Shown here: positions 1 to 14,000 of the stretch, piece after piece | Position numbering within the stretch: the stretch's first letter is position 1 | Layout of the letters: each line of letters starts with the position of its first letter | DNA from: Achatina immaculata | Taxonomy: Eukaryota > Mollusca > Gastropoda > Stylommatophora > Achatinidae | Direction of reading: 5' to 3' | Length of the DNA: 64,000 nucleotides | Assembly: GCA_009760885.1 (NCBI GenBank) | Contig: CM019719.1 | Span: 36,125,584-36,189,583 of the forward strand | Program-made: the position numbers and the translations under genes | Notes under the pieces: generated by a model | Told to the model about the DNA's origin: nothing | The model's database searches: none | The model's input: the letters and a program-made list of their open reading frames with translations, nothing else

Positions 1-152
1 ACATTAAAGTGAGTCACATGTCAGTTTTCATATGAGTTTAATGGAGTAAGTCATCAATCAGTTTCAAGTTAGTTTCCTCATCTTAAAGATTGATTACTCT
101 ACCTCTAATTAATGAGGAAAATTTAGAAGCAAATGATGTCATGAATGTTTAC

Positions 153-342
153 CAAACACTCTCATAGATGCTGTGTCCAGAGATAGAAAGCTCTTGGCAA
201 ATGGGCATATGATGGAACTGTAAAGCTCTGGCTGATCAAAAAGATGGCACTCAGGTAACATGAGGTACACCCGTAGGGCTTCAGTTTCTTGACAAGAGCA
301 TTCCAACATGGGGATTAAAGCTTGCTCAATCTTCCTGCTGAT
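153..342 (-). CDS. HERC4: HERC-like exon 12 (last in window)
   Basis: Encodes [16 protein letters not shown] then [19 protein letters not shown], a conserved HERC3/4 linker segment. 190 bp, ending with one leftover base at donor GTAAAC. The next exon lies off the window. Confidence 0.88.
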
Positions 343-3300
343 CTGAATTGAAATGTTTTATCATTAAAGGCAGTAAGTAGATTGTGTACTTCCTTAGGAC
401 ACTGACAATATATGAGTACATAAAAAAATGTAGAGTGATGAGGATTGAGAATGTGAACATACTGAAGTTATTTTGTGAACTGAGATACAATTGTTCAAGG
501 CAGACTTGAAAGATCAAGAGAATATCTATAGTAAAATGACTTCTGCCATGCATCGAACATGCTTATATACTTCTATTATTAGATAAGGTAAAGGTAAAGG
601 TAATCCTGTTGAGCCTTAGAAGCACATAGGAATATGGTGTTAGTGCTCATATTTTCTTTGACCTGTCAGCATACTATAGGGTGATATGGTCAGTATTATG
701 CCTGGCCACCTTTGTTATTAGGAACAAAGGTCAAATCATACAAGCTTCACAGAAATGTTAATGAATACTACTAGATGTTTCCCAAATTTAAATGTGACAA
801 ATAAAATAACGAGGTTTTAACACAAAAAAATGTATGTTAAAATTTTTTAATTAGCCCTGAAAATCACAGGACAAAAATATGCAAAGTAAAAAATGCAGAA
901 TCAAATTTTATTTAGTGTTACTACATACAAGTGTATAAGCTTAATTTAGACTGAAAGCACTACTCCAGTAAAGAAATAGTATAATACATAAATTTACTAT
1001 CCTTGAGAAATGATCTAACAAACTGCTCTCTTACCACATTTAAACTCCATGATTTTAACATTAAAAAACAATATGTGTATAAATGAGCACAGTAATATAA
1101 GCTATTTACAAGTTCTGAAATAGCCGGAATTTTTTGGACATCTTGGAAAAATGCTCTCAGTGCATCCATGTCCACTCCATGTTTATTGCTGCATGTCCCA
1201 TAATGCTCCTCATTTCTGTCAAACAAAAATTGCAACAAACAAATAGAGTTAAAATAATCACAGTTAAAATAAAACAAATATTGTGAAGGTGAAAAACGTA
1301 TTAAGGTGAGGCTTATGTCCAACATTTCTCTCTTTCTCTCTCTCTCTCATTCATTAAATTGCTCACACTCATGCATGCATGCACTCATACTTACATACAC
1401 ATACTGGTTTCTGAATATTTAGTTAATTAGCATTTGACATTTCTTTCTCTTGTCCCTTCAGTTTGCCCAAGACAAATGGGGTTTATTGTAGCAAGAGATC
1501 TCCACTTTTGTTGATCTTTGTTATCGTCGTGGCTGTTCTCCCACATCAGTTCACTGTTAACCAGCATTTTCTCTAGTGTACGTATCTGTGTCTTTTTGGG
1601 TTGTCTTGTAGCATATGACTAGTGCTGCATTTATGAACCAAAGGAATAGACACAAAGCATAACACTTCAAATTACCTTTGACTTTTGATGCCTTTCTTCA
1701 TTATTATTAAATTACTAGTATCTTTCTCATTTGTAAGGGTTTTATCACCTTTTTTTTTTCATTTTTCATTATTTCCTATGTTGGTATCACTATTATAGAA
1801 ATTATATTAATAGAGTTTATATGAACTGCTGTTTTATTGTAACATCAATTATTTTAATTTCCTTATTTTTAAACACATACTTACTGCAGCAAAAATGAAC
1901 CATTTAGGCATGATGGACTGGAGAAAATCTGCCCAATTTCACTGGAAAATACAATAAGATGTGTGCAAATGTGTCTTGACATACAAAGAATAATGTAAAA
2001 AGTAATGACATCTCATATGTAGCAACAATTTTGTGTTAGCTCAGTGTTCTTCATTCATGTGTTCTAACTATATCTGAGAGTTATTTGTTTGAGTTAAAAC
2101 TTGATTTTTCTTTCTGGTTCTTTTCACTTTTCTGATCAAGTAGTAAATATGATTCTGTGAAATAAAAGACCACATTATTTTTAATACAGGCACTCAGATA
2201 TGAAACAGTAATCTTTTACCTCAGTGGTTTCAAATTTTTTTATGTAATAGACCTCAGAAGCTAATGACAAGTTACTGCTTACTTATATAATAGAGTTATT
2301 GTAATATAAAAATGTTGATATGCTACACAGACCTCCACATGGACCCAGAAGTTTATGGACTCCGTGTTGGGAATTAATGTTTTACAACATTAGCAATGTC
2401 TTTTCTTTAAATCATCTGCCTCATTGTCCATTCCATGCATAATTACTTTAATTAATAGCTTTGACAAATTAATTTGCCCATTCTGCACATAACTGGTTTT
2501 TGCAAATTAATTACATGTTTACATTGTATTTCTTCTTTATCCAGCACAGATATTTATTGATTGATTTCATAATCTTAATCTGTTTACCAAAATTCACAAC
2601 TGATTATTCTTATATATTTTAAAAAATTACATATAATGTAATCTGAATGCAGCAACAGATATTTTATTTATTTACTGTTATTTAACATATGCTATAAATA
2701 AAAAAAATTATGAAATAAATTCATGCCTTAATTGTAATAATATTATACACCTAGATGCCAGTGCTAATAATTAATTTTATTTTATATACTAATAGGTCAA
2801 TATCTGTAGTTTAATCATGTGATTGTTTCTTGCTAAGATTTCTTGCTAAAGGTTTGTCCTTAACTATCACAGAGTTTCCATGTAAGACACCACAATGATA
2901 ACATGTTTATTTTTTTGTTAATTTTAAATATAAAACTGTGCTACATTTGCTCATTTAAAATTTGCACCATGCACATACCTGATCTGCTTCTATTTTTTCC
3001 TCTTTACTACTTTTGTACTCACATGGAGAACTCATGTGCTGAAGCGTCTTTTGTGCTCAAAGACTGCAACGTACTCCATTTTTCTTGTGAGAAAGTAAGA
3101 ATCTGCCTTGCTGGGTCATGTTCTCTGAAGTCAGCAGTATCACATGCCTGAAAAGAATATATTTTATTAAAAGTAAACTACTCACACTTTCCAGTGATCT
3201 GTCAGTGCTTATTTATAACGAATACACTAAAAAAACATCACAAACAGAACATTAATCAGACTTTGTCATATAACAGTGTTAGTGAACAAGTTCAATCTTT

Positions 3301-6300
3301 CCAAATCCAAATACTGTATTATAAGGTCATGTGAAGTCAGTTGTTTCTCCTAGAGACAAAAATTATATCACGGTTTTTAATTTTCTAGGAGCAGACAAGA
3401 AGTAGAAGATGTGAAAAACATGTTGATTCTATGCACTCAATTGAAAATTGTAATATGAGCCACCTTCTGTAGTGAAATAAATAAATAAATACATAATGAG
3501 CAACTTTAAGGTTATGCCTTATGTCAGCAAAAATATATAATCTGTGAGTATGTGTGAACTGATAGCGACATAAACATTCAGCCAATCTTGAACCTAAAGT
3601 GGTGCTTTCAGTCCAATCAGTGCCATCTTCTGGTTGATCCAGCTGTATAAATGGGTACTTGACATTCTGTGATAAGGACAAGTTTCCTCTACAGATGCAG
3701 AATATCTGTCTACATGGTGTAGCACACTTGAAAGTGCCCAAGGACAAGCAATGGCAAAGTCTTTCCAATCTGTCTTCTACCATCCCTTACAACTATTCAA
3801 TCTTCTACATACTGACCTCATTCATTCTGTAATAGCTAATCATTATCTTTGTCTTTCTTCAAATAGATTGATACAATATGGGCAAGACAGTTTACCTTAT
3901 CATTGGTTCTGGAGAAGCAGGGAATAACTTTATGTATTTTTAAAAATCCAGTCAAGATTATTAAAAAATAAAGCATCATTGAAGATGCATAAAAATATGT
4001 CCTGATAACACATGCAAGTTTGAAAAAAAATCATTAAAATAATGCAATTGCAACTCCAAATTGCTACTTACACCTGGATCTGTGACTATACAGAATGACT
4101 GGTCTCCTCCTGCATGAATGCTTTTGATTATGAGTTCTGAGTCATGACCATTCACTTCTCTGAAGAAATGGGCTGAATGATGGCCCTTGGTGTGAAAAAA
4201 ATGACCTGACACGGAATATGGACTGCTTTTGTTCTCTTTACTTGACAATCCAAGCTGGCCACTTTCTCCTCGGCCGAATGCGTGAAGCCTCCCAGATTGG
4301 GGAACATATGCCAGAGTGTGATCTCTAAAATAAAGAAAATCAGCTCATTCTGACTTCTAAAAATAAACTATTGCTTTAGACAATTTAGTGAGCAGAAAAT
4401 AAATATGAAAGCTATTTCAGTATACCGGTCTCCTGACTTAATACTGATATCAATTAAACAGTCATTCATAATCTTTGCATTGATTAAATGCATCAAAACA
4501 GTACAATAAATGAAAATAACACCTAGGTCACAATGATACATTTTTAGACTACTAGTTAAGATAATTGAAAAAAAAAAAACACAACACATCATTAGCACAA
4601 AATCACACCACGCAATACACACATGCACACATACATGCATATGTATACTTGCATGCATGCACACATACATGCATATCTATACTTGCATGCATGCACAGAC
4701 AGGGATATCTTATATAAACAGTCATGCATTTGGTACAGACATATATGATACATGAAAAAATGTACTTTCATGCACAAAAAATAAAAGCATTAGTGACTTC
4801 ATTGTTGTACTACTGGTAGTGGCAAAAACTGAATAGTGAAGTTTGACAATCTTGTGAATCTTCTAGGTTTTGCCAACTCAACATTTCTGACTCTCAGTAT
4901 ACATATATTTATGTTTTCTGAAACAGCATTTCAGCATCACATTTTTGCAGTTCAGGGCTTCTGACAGAAAGTTCACTTTTAGTTTATAACTTATGTCTGA
5001 GCAAGACATTTTTTTTACAAATATTGTAGCAATCACAAATGTGTTTCAAGTGACAAGAAAGTTCACAGTCATTATATAAAGAGGCTGAAAACAGGAAGAC
5101 TTGAAACAGAGTGATGTATCTGGAAGAATGATATAGAAATCAGAAAGTATTATACAGTGACAAATGAATCGCTAAGCTTGCTCCATATATTAGGAAAAAT
5201 CTTCTCTCCCAATATCCCTTCTTAATCAAGTGCTCATTCACACCCACCAACACCCTACACACAGTTATCTACCTTCCACAGGCAACTTGTGAAACTTCAT
5301 TCCCTGATAACTCTATCACTTGTCTTGGTGTAATGCTGCTGCTGCTGCTACAGTGACCAAGCTGACCAAAGCTACCATGTCCAAATGTAAACAAACGTCC
5401 ATCCTAATAAATGACACAAATTAGCCTTTTAAGATTATGACAGTTTCACAGCAAAGCAATTTTAAAAAAAACAAATGAAAATATTTAAATAAAATTTTTG
5501 GTAACAAAATGCCAGAATTAAACAAATGATAACAAATGATAAACCATATTATATTGGTTGCATTCTACGCATGATCTAGCATTTAGTTTGGTTTTACAAC
5601 CATTGCCCTTGGCTACACATAATTCAGTGAGTTGTGCATGGTGGGAACTTTAGATGAAATTACTTCATGACTGTTCCTCAATTTGTTCCTCTGTCAGTCT
5701 GTCAGTCATACCAAATCATTAGCAAATAAGGAAAAAAAGGAAAAGATGGATGGAATTCGTATAACACCTGACAACTGATAAATCATTAAAACTCTGGAGC
5801 TTTTATTGAAGCATGAGCCAACAAAATAGGAGTGAATTGTCATGCTCAGTACTAAATGAAGAATGAGAAAACTTATACACAAACAAAGGAAAAAGTCAAG
5901 CATTACTGAAGAGATATTCTCAACAAGCAAACCAAGGAAACAATGCAGACCCTACAAAAACCAATAAATATATCAACGACCTACCAAATTACCAAAACAC
6001 TGAAACAAAAATAACAGAAGATGAGGTACAAGAAATTAAAACACACTCAAGAGATAGTGCACCCAGTCCAAATGGAACGCAATACTACACTTAACTCCTG
6101 CAACCAAACATGATATCCAAGAAATTATAATAATAACATCAGCAAATATAAAATGAAGAATTTACTAAGTGTGACACAAACTTCACAATTAATGCTTAAA
6201 CATTTTTGTTTTAGTTTATTATCCTCTGCTAGAAGATTATTTTAAAACTGCTGCAATGACAAAATATTTATAACACATTATCATCATCATCATTATCATC

Positions 6301-9300
6301 ATCATCACTTTTCACTCCCTTGAGAGCATAGTCCACAGATAAAGGCTCTCCAGTCATCTCTGTTCTTGGAATTACTCTGCTTTCTTCCATGTTTATCCTT
6401 TGTATTTGAGCACTGTTTGGTACTCAGTTGGGATATCAGTACTGCAACTTCCTTTCATCTTTGACTGCATAATGTAATGCACTCTGTTATCAGAGTCCCT
6501 TCCTTTTCAAAGACAAAGTTTCCCAGATTTCCTCTCCATGTTTCTGTAACTCTTCATTTTTTTTTGACAGGGAACAAGTCATTGGCCTATCCCCCAACCT
6601 CCATAGTCGCCTCTTACGACATACATGGAAGGTGGCAGTGGTCCTATTCGTTTCTCCCCAGATACGGGTGATTTATAACACAGCAAATATATAAATCAAT
6701 ATTCATTTCTATTATAACATTCCTTCACATTTCTTACCTTTGTCAGACAAGCTGTATGATTCCTTCCACAACAGATGTACTTAATCTTCTGATCTTTCAG
6801 CAACCAGCACTCCTTTGGCTTGTTGTGATCTGAGTTAGATAAATGTTCTGCCTTTTTTATATTAAATGTTATTTTATTATGATGTTATATATCATGACAC
6901 AATGTTTAATATTTATTTAAAAGTCAGCTTTTATTCAATCTTCTTTCTACTAATTACAGTACAAATTGTAATGTTATGTCTCATAATCTCTGCATCATAG
7001 ACAAAATGGCTGGATGTTCATGCATCTTATTTTAATGATAAATAAGATAAATTCATTCATTCATTCATTCATTCATTAATTCATTCATTAATTCATTCAT
7101 TTGCATGTCCCTTGCAGAACTTTGCCTCCCTAACAGCACTCCTGTAGGCCTCTTGGTTGTGAGCAAGATGGTCTGCAGCTGATGCATCCATAATAAGATA
7201 AATGCAAAGCTTAAATTGCATTTTGAATATTCTCACTAGTGTTTTAAGAAAAAATAAGTAAATGTGCATCTAGTCCATCCAGGATGAGATTAGAATTGGA
7301 ATTGCAAAACCAGCATTGACATTCAAGAATCTTGAGAACATATGGCATTCAAACATTCTAAGCACAAAAACCAAGTTAAGATTATTCAATTCAAATGTAA
7401 TTCCCACTCTGATTTATGCATGTGAAAGCTGTCTAAAGAAACAGACAACAAATTAGACTCTTTCGAAAACAAATGCCTAAGGAAAATACTCTGTATAAAG
7501 TGGAACAAATTCAAGAACAATGCAGAGATAGACAGATGAGCAAACAACAACCTGTCTCACAAGTGATCAGAAAAAGAAGATGGACATACATTGATCATGT
7601 GATGAGAAGAAGCAGTCTGAGAGTCCCAAAACAAGCTATCGGGGCTGAAGAAAAAGAGGTCAACCACATGAAACTGTAAAGAGGACATTGTTAAAAGAGG
7701 CCAGTTCAATAGGCATAACATCCCTTGATGAGGTTGAAAAGCTTGATGAAAACAGGAAAACTTGGCAAACTACCACGTGAGCCCTATGTGACGTTTAATG
7801 GCACGGGAAGGATGTAAGATGTAAGAAGTCCACAATGGCAAATTCTGAGAATATTCATTCATTCATTCATTTGCATGTCCCTTGTGGAACTTTGCCTCCC
7901 TAACAGCACTCCTGTAGGCCTCTCGGTTGTAAGCAAGCTGCCCTGCTGCTGATGCATCCATTTGCAGATCATCAACGATGTCTTGCATCCATCTTTGCCT
8001 TGGTCTTCCTCTCTTTATTTTTCTCATTATGTACCCTTCCAAGACGGTCTTCTCTAGCTCTTTCCATGCCTGATGCCAGTATACTGCCTGAGCGGATTTG
8101 TGAATTTGGTGCCATGCACCAATATACTGCCACGTATTTCATTTCATATAAATGCAATTCACATTTTGGTTTGCGCATTAACTGCCCATATCCTTTTTCA
8201 AAATGGTGGAAGAGTGCTTAGTTACAACCGATTCAAATGTTAAAAACGAAGTTTGTGACCGAGAAATTTCAATTTTTGGTGATGTAGATAGGGGTATGGA
8301 CATGCCCTGTGACCAGACCACTGTTCTTGAATGTATCCCAAGTAGATCTAGACATATTAGATGACTGGAGAAGTAGTTAGGTTATTTCAGACATTATTTT
8401 AGTGAGAATGCAACATATCAAAACAAGACAACTTCGACAGGTATTTCTAGGCATCTCAGATGATAAGTACTCTACATCTGGACCTACCCGATAGTAAGCA
8501 GGACACAATTATTGTCTAAAAACATCACACTGCTTATTTTTTTTCCTAGAAAACTCTACATTTATGAAATCTTCATACATTTAGTTATATTTTGAAACTT
8601 AATAAGTACACGGAAGTACAAAGAAATTCTGTGTTTCATTCACTTTTACAAATATTCCCCTATACATATCAAGACCCATACTTTTACTCTGGCACCCAAC
8701 TGAACTTCCACATTTTGTACCCCCTGGCACAGAATGAGCTAGATAATCATAGCATTTCATGTGTCCAAAATATTAAAGTTTTCTTTACTAGCCAGCCTTC
8801 TTCAATATTAAGTTCTTGTAGTATGGATATATTTGTTCTTATTTTTGTGTCCATGATATTTGAAGAACTCTTCTGTAGCATTTACATTCAAAGGCATTTA
8901 TGTGTTTCTCAGCTGTTTTGTTAAGTGTTCAGGTCTCACAGGCATGTGTTGTTGGATGAGAAAGACGCATACTCTTAAAAATCTTGTTTTTTGTAGTTCT
9001 GTCTGTTCCTCTCTACAGCTTCTTTAGTTTTGAGAGTACTAGTTAAGATAAATAAAAAAAAAAACACAACATAACACAAGTTGACTTCAAACCACAATGA
9101 TCATATACAATGGTATATAGACTGAGAAGTTGTGACATGTTTCTATAAAAGTAAACTCTGTCATTATTTGATATAATTCCATGAAATTAAATACAGCTAT
9201 CATTTAGCATGAAACAAAATAAACTTGAAAGGCGCTAAACAACAGAAAATCTTTGTCTTTCAAATTTTCATTATCCAGAAACGTCATTTCTCTACCATAA

Positions 9301-11031
9301 ATGAGTGAAACTAAAAAATATTCAAGACTATTCTAAAATGTATGTAAAATGTATTCAAACCAGTGTCATGGTCAAACCTGTGTTTAACATTAAAAAACAT
9401 TTGTTTCAAACATATTCAGATTTTCACTATTAAAATCCAGTTTGTATTTGATAATCTGTTTCCTTTACTCAAGTGTTTTAATGAGCTGGTATCTAGTTTC
9501 AATATATAATGGAATTCTTAAACTGGACAACAAGAAGAAAATAAATAAGCTGTTTCATTTCTCTGTTTATCTAATCAAAACTAGCATATTCTGTGTTTCC
9601 AGAATAATAATCTATTTAATCTTTTCTCATTTCATCACTAGATAAAATATAGCTCTTGAGCATGCAGACTTGTTTTTCTCTCAGTAAATCAGTTCAGATT
9701 GCACCCACTGGTTTAATCATACTGTTTTAATCATTCAATTTTGATTCCAAAACGAAATCAGCTTTATTTTATCAATTAATTTCTCAGTGTGTACTAAATT
9801 TGTTCCTTTTCTTCTGACATGTATTACCTTGCTTTATCATTTTCCTGTTCTAATTTTTTAAAGATTTAAAAAAAACTTTATTAGGATTCTTTTGAGATTT
9901 TTAAAAAGTGATTTTGTTTTTTTTTTGTTTTGTTTTGGCGGTACTTTTCACAATTTCTTATAAAACAATCAAAATTATTTTGGTATAGCATGAGAAGACA
10001 GAAGTGACTGAACTTATCGGTCACTGAAGAATTCAATGATACGACAGAATATGGAGATCAAGGCTGAAATATATGGGACAAAATGACTAAATGGCATATG
10101 AAATGAAATATGTAGAGCTGTTTTTTTTAATTCATACCTTATGCTTATGAATACAACATATGGTGATGATAATGATGTGGTGGACATTTTCCATATTATA
10201 ATCATTTTTTTTCCCCCAATGTTAAATTGAGTATATTGAAATTTTATAACTGATTTTTTAAATGAAAATCCTTTTTTTCCCATGGCACTGATGGCTGTAT
10301 ACTGTGGTGTGCCTTACCCTGCAGACAGATAATCTTCATTTTCAGAGATGCTTTTCTAAATATAAATGTGTCCAGTACTTTTTTGATTACTCAAAAACCA
10401 ACTTTACTTTGCTCACTGAAGCATGCTGGTAGCTAGTCTCCAACTCACAAACATCTCTGTTAATTGTACCATTGAAACTTGTTATTTCCTACTATATGAT
10501 AAAGCATTGCTGTATGAGTTTGTATGTAAAAGTTTGTCTGACATAAAATCTGACAAACATTACTCCTACCTTCAGTACTATTCAGTCCTAGCTGCCCATA
10601 ACTGTTGAGAGAAAAAAAAGTGACCTAGATTAAAATAACTGCTGTATAAAAGACAAAGAATCAGCTAAATATAGTTTAAAGAATAAATGCGCATAAAATG
10701 TCTTCATGTTCTGACAAATATACCATATGTTTGTTGCACACTGCAATAATATGAACAAGATTTCTTTTACATATTTTCTTTTCATTTAACTGCTAATATC
10801 TGTGGTTACAAAATTCATTGTACATTTTCTCAAATGTACAGGGCTTGTAAACTTCACTTCCAGATGTTTAGTATCCGATTTCACATGGCAAGAGATCAGA
10901 GGAGAGCACAACAGCACTATGAGAACAACAGGATGTTGAAAAAAATCCCAATTGTTTTTAGTGGAACTTGAATCTAGGAGCCTTTGCTGAAAGTGGGTGC
11001 ATTAACATGAGTTTTAGATATTGTACATGAC

Positions 11032-11091
<60 letters not shown>

Positions 11092-14000
11092 GTACATGTC
11101 CCACAATGTATTAACCTTACAGTTCTCATTTATAACCCATGGTGTATAAAATAAAAATATGTTTGTTAAGATCGCCTGAACAGTGTAACACCAGTTAATT
11201 TATGTATGCAACAACATGTAGCAAACAATAACCATCAGTTTCTGCTGGACAACACTTGAATGTTTTAAAAGATCTTTTTAGGCAAAGATCTTTGGAATTA
11301 CATCTTTTTAAAATTGTAATATTAAACTATTGAGATAGTCACCACAAAAACTTTCATTAAACATTTCTTACTTATTCCGTCCCCAGCTATAGGCAGCCCC
11401 TGACTTAGAGAGTATGAAACTGTGGTATCCGCCAGCAGTCACCTGTAGCACAGGAATTCCTGTCAGTCTGGAGATCAGCTCTGGTTGGCTCTTGTATGTG
11501 TCTGTACTTGTTTCAAGCCCAAGCTGACCATAGTTGTTTGAGCCCCATGCAAATACCTTACCCTCTGTTTTAGGGATATTGATAACATAGAAATTAATGT
11601 GCATTATACTGTGTTATGAAATATCTGAGTTGCAAAGTGGTTAGTGCACTGGTCTCTCATGATGAAGATCAGGGGTTTGAATCCGGCTGGAGGCAACCGT
11701 CATCCAGCTGTAGAAATGGGTACCTGACTTCTTCTGGAGTTGGGGAAGGAGAGGCGACCAAGCGTGATACTGATCATATCACACTCTAGTGTGCTGACAG
11801 GTCAAGGAAAATATGGGCACTAACACCATATCCCTATGTACCTCTAAGGCATGACAGGATTACCTTTACCTTTACCTTTATACTGTGTTGTGTCTAGACA
11901 GCAGTAGACAATTGAACTCTATGAGGGTTTGCATCTTCACAAAGTAAGGTACAAGTGGGTTTTCTTCTGAGAATAATTTTATAAACTTATAAAAGGATTT
12001 GCAGCTTTTCTTAACAAATAAATGATTGTCAATGCTATCTAGCACTGAACATAATGAAAGTACAAGTTTGTGTGAATCATGGATGTCTATGTCACAAAAT
12101 GCCAGAAACAGCCAAAAGCAAAAAGGATAAATACAAGACAAATATTATATGATCACCCTCAAATTCTCATTCAGTATACTAAAAAAGGAACTATACAGTA
12201 TGCAAGGAATAAATATGAGAACATTTCATGGCACAATTAGTTCACACAATGAAGAAGGAATAATAAATGAACAGAAAGTAAACTTTAAACAAAAACAACA
12301 AAACTTATTGTCCATTACAGATTCAGTGTACAAGATATCTGTCTTTTTTTTTTTGTTGTTTGTTTCTGGTTGCCTATTATTAAATTATCTATATTACCAC
12401 ATGTACAGAACTAAATTTTATTTCCCTAGTTCACTAACTTCCATGATTATGATATAGTCTGTTTTTAGATTTTAGGTCTTCTCTATAGTCTGTTTTTAGA
12501 TTTTAGGTCTTCTCTATAGTCTGTTTTTAGGTTTTAGGTCTTCTGTTTTTAGGTTTTAGGTGTTCTCTTCAGTGGTATCATGTTTTTAATAGTCTGACAT
12601 GCAGCACCATCCTGGATAGATTCTGACTGAACTTTGTCAAGACAAAGGCTATTAGTCTGTCTTATAACTTTCTGTGTGATGTTTTCTGTGCAGAATGTGA
12701 GCATAAAACCTTTTGCAGTTTTTGCTTAATAAAAAAAATAATCAAGCCGTTATTAATTGTTCAAACTGATAATAATGTAATAACAAGTATCAGTTTAATA
12801 TTGTCTTATAGGTTATGTTTTTAAACAGGGACAGTGGCTAAGATCACTGCCTAGTACAGTCACTGCCCAGAAGGAAAGCAGTGGTAAACTATCTTCTGAA
12901 AATATACCAAGAAACCCAAACAGCAACATGACACTGGGGAAGAGTGTGAGAAAGAGGTCAGTACTAGTAATTGTGATGACGGACAAAATCCTGACAGTGT
13001 TACTAAGGAAGACCCCTGCATCAAACTAAAAAGAAAAATAAGAGTAGGAACATGGAATATGAGAAGTATGAATAAGGGAAAGTATCAAATAATAAGTGAT
13101 GAGATGAAAAGAATGGGGATATACATTTTGGAAATCTGCGAACATCAATGGAAAGGATCAAGACACTTCAAGAGTGAGAATGATAATATCTTTATATACT
13201 CTGGCGGAGAATTAGGAGGAAAGAATGGAGTGGCTTTTTACTTGGACAAATCAACATCAAAAGCATTATTAGGTTACAATTCAGTAAGTGATAGAATCCT
13301 CACTATCAGACATAAAGGCACTCCTAGAAACGTAAAAATCATCCAGATATATGCACCTACATCAGCAGCAGAAGAAGAGGAAGTAGAAGACTTATAACAC
13401 ACTGCAAACGATGATAGACCAGGTAAGGAAAAATTATATTGTATTAATAACGGGGGATTTTAATGCAAAGATTGGTACAGAAAAAGCAGAAGAGGAAAGA
13501 TATGTTGTAAGGAAATATAGCATATGATATAGAAATGAAGCAGGTGACAATCTAATGGTGTTTTGCATGGAAAATGAGCTAATGATCACTAACACATTTT
13601 TTAAACAACATCCAAGAAGACTTTACACAAGGACATCACCTGATGGGAAAACCAAGAATCAAACAGATTACATTTTAATGCAAATAAGGTGGAGATCAAG
13701 TATAACATTAGCAAAAACTTTACCAGGTGCTGATTGTGACACGGACTATGAGTTATTAACAGCAGACATAAAGATAAAGATAAAAAAGACAGTTACGGGA
13801 TCAAGACCACTTCGCTTTGAACTTACAAAAATACCAGAACAATATGGAAGAAGTGAAGAACCATTTAAAAATCCTGATGGCTGTACAGTAGGAGATGACA
13901 CCAGATGAACTGGCTACACAGGCCAGAGATATCTTAATAACAACAGCTAAAGATGTGGTTCCAGTAAAGAAAACACAAAAGAATGGATGGATTACAGCAG

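Noticed and set aside
960..1109. Continuation of HERC-like exon 11 to the stop at 960
   Set aside because: The sequence past ISEL loses family resemblance, while splicing at CTT|GTAAAT to 342 restores it.
2226..2380. Possible hAT MITE starting CAGTGGTTTCAAAT
   Set aside because: The right end does not mirror the left; resemblance to hAT ends is too weak.
3385..3783. 132-residue minus-strand frame
   Set aside because: Covers SINE-like sequence, has no splice or family support, and lies in a HERC-like intron.
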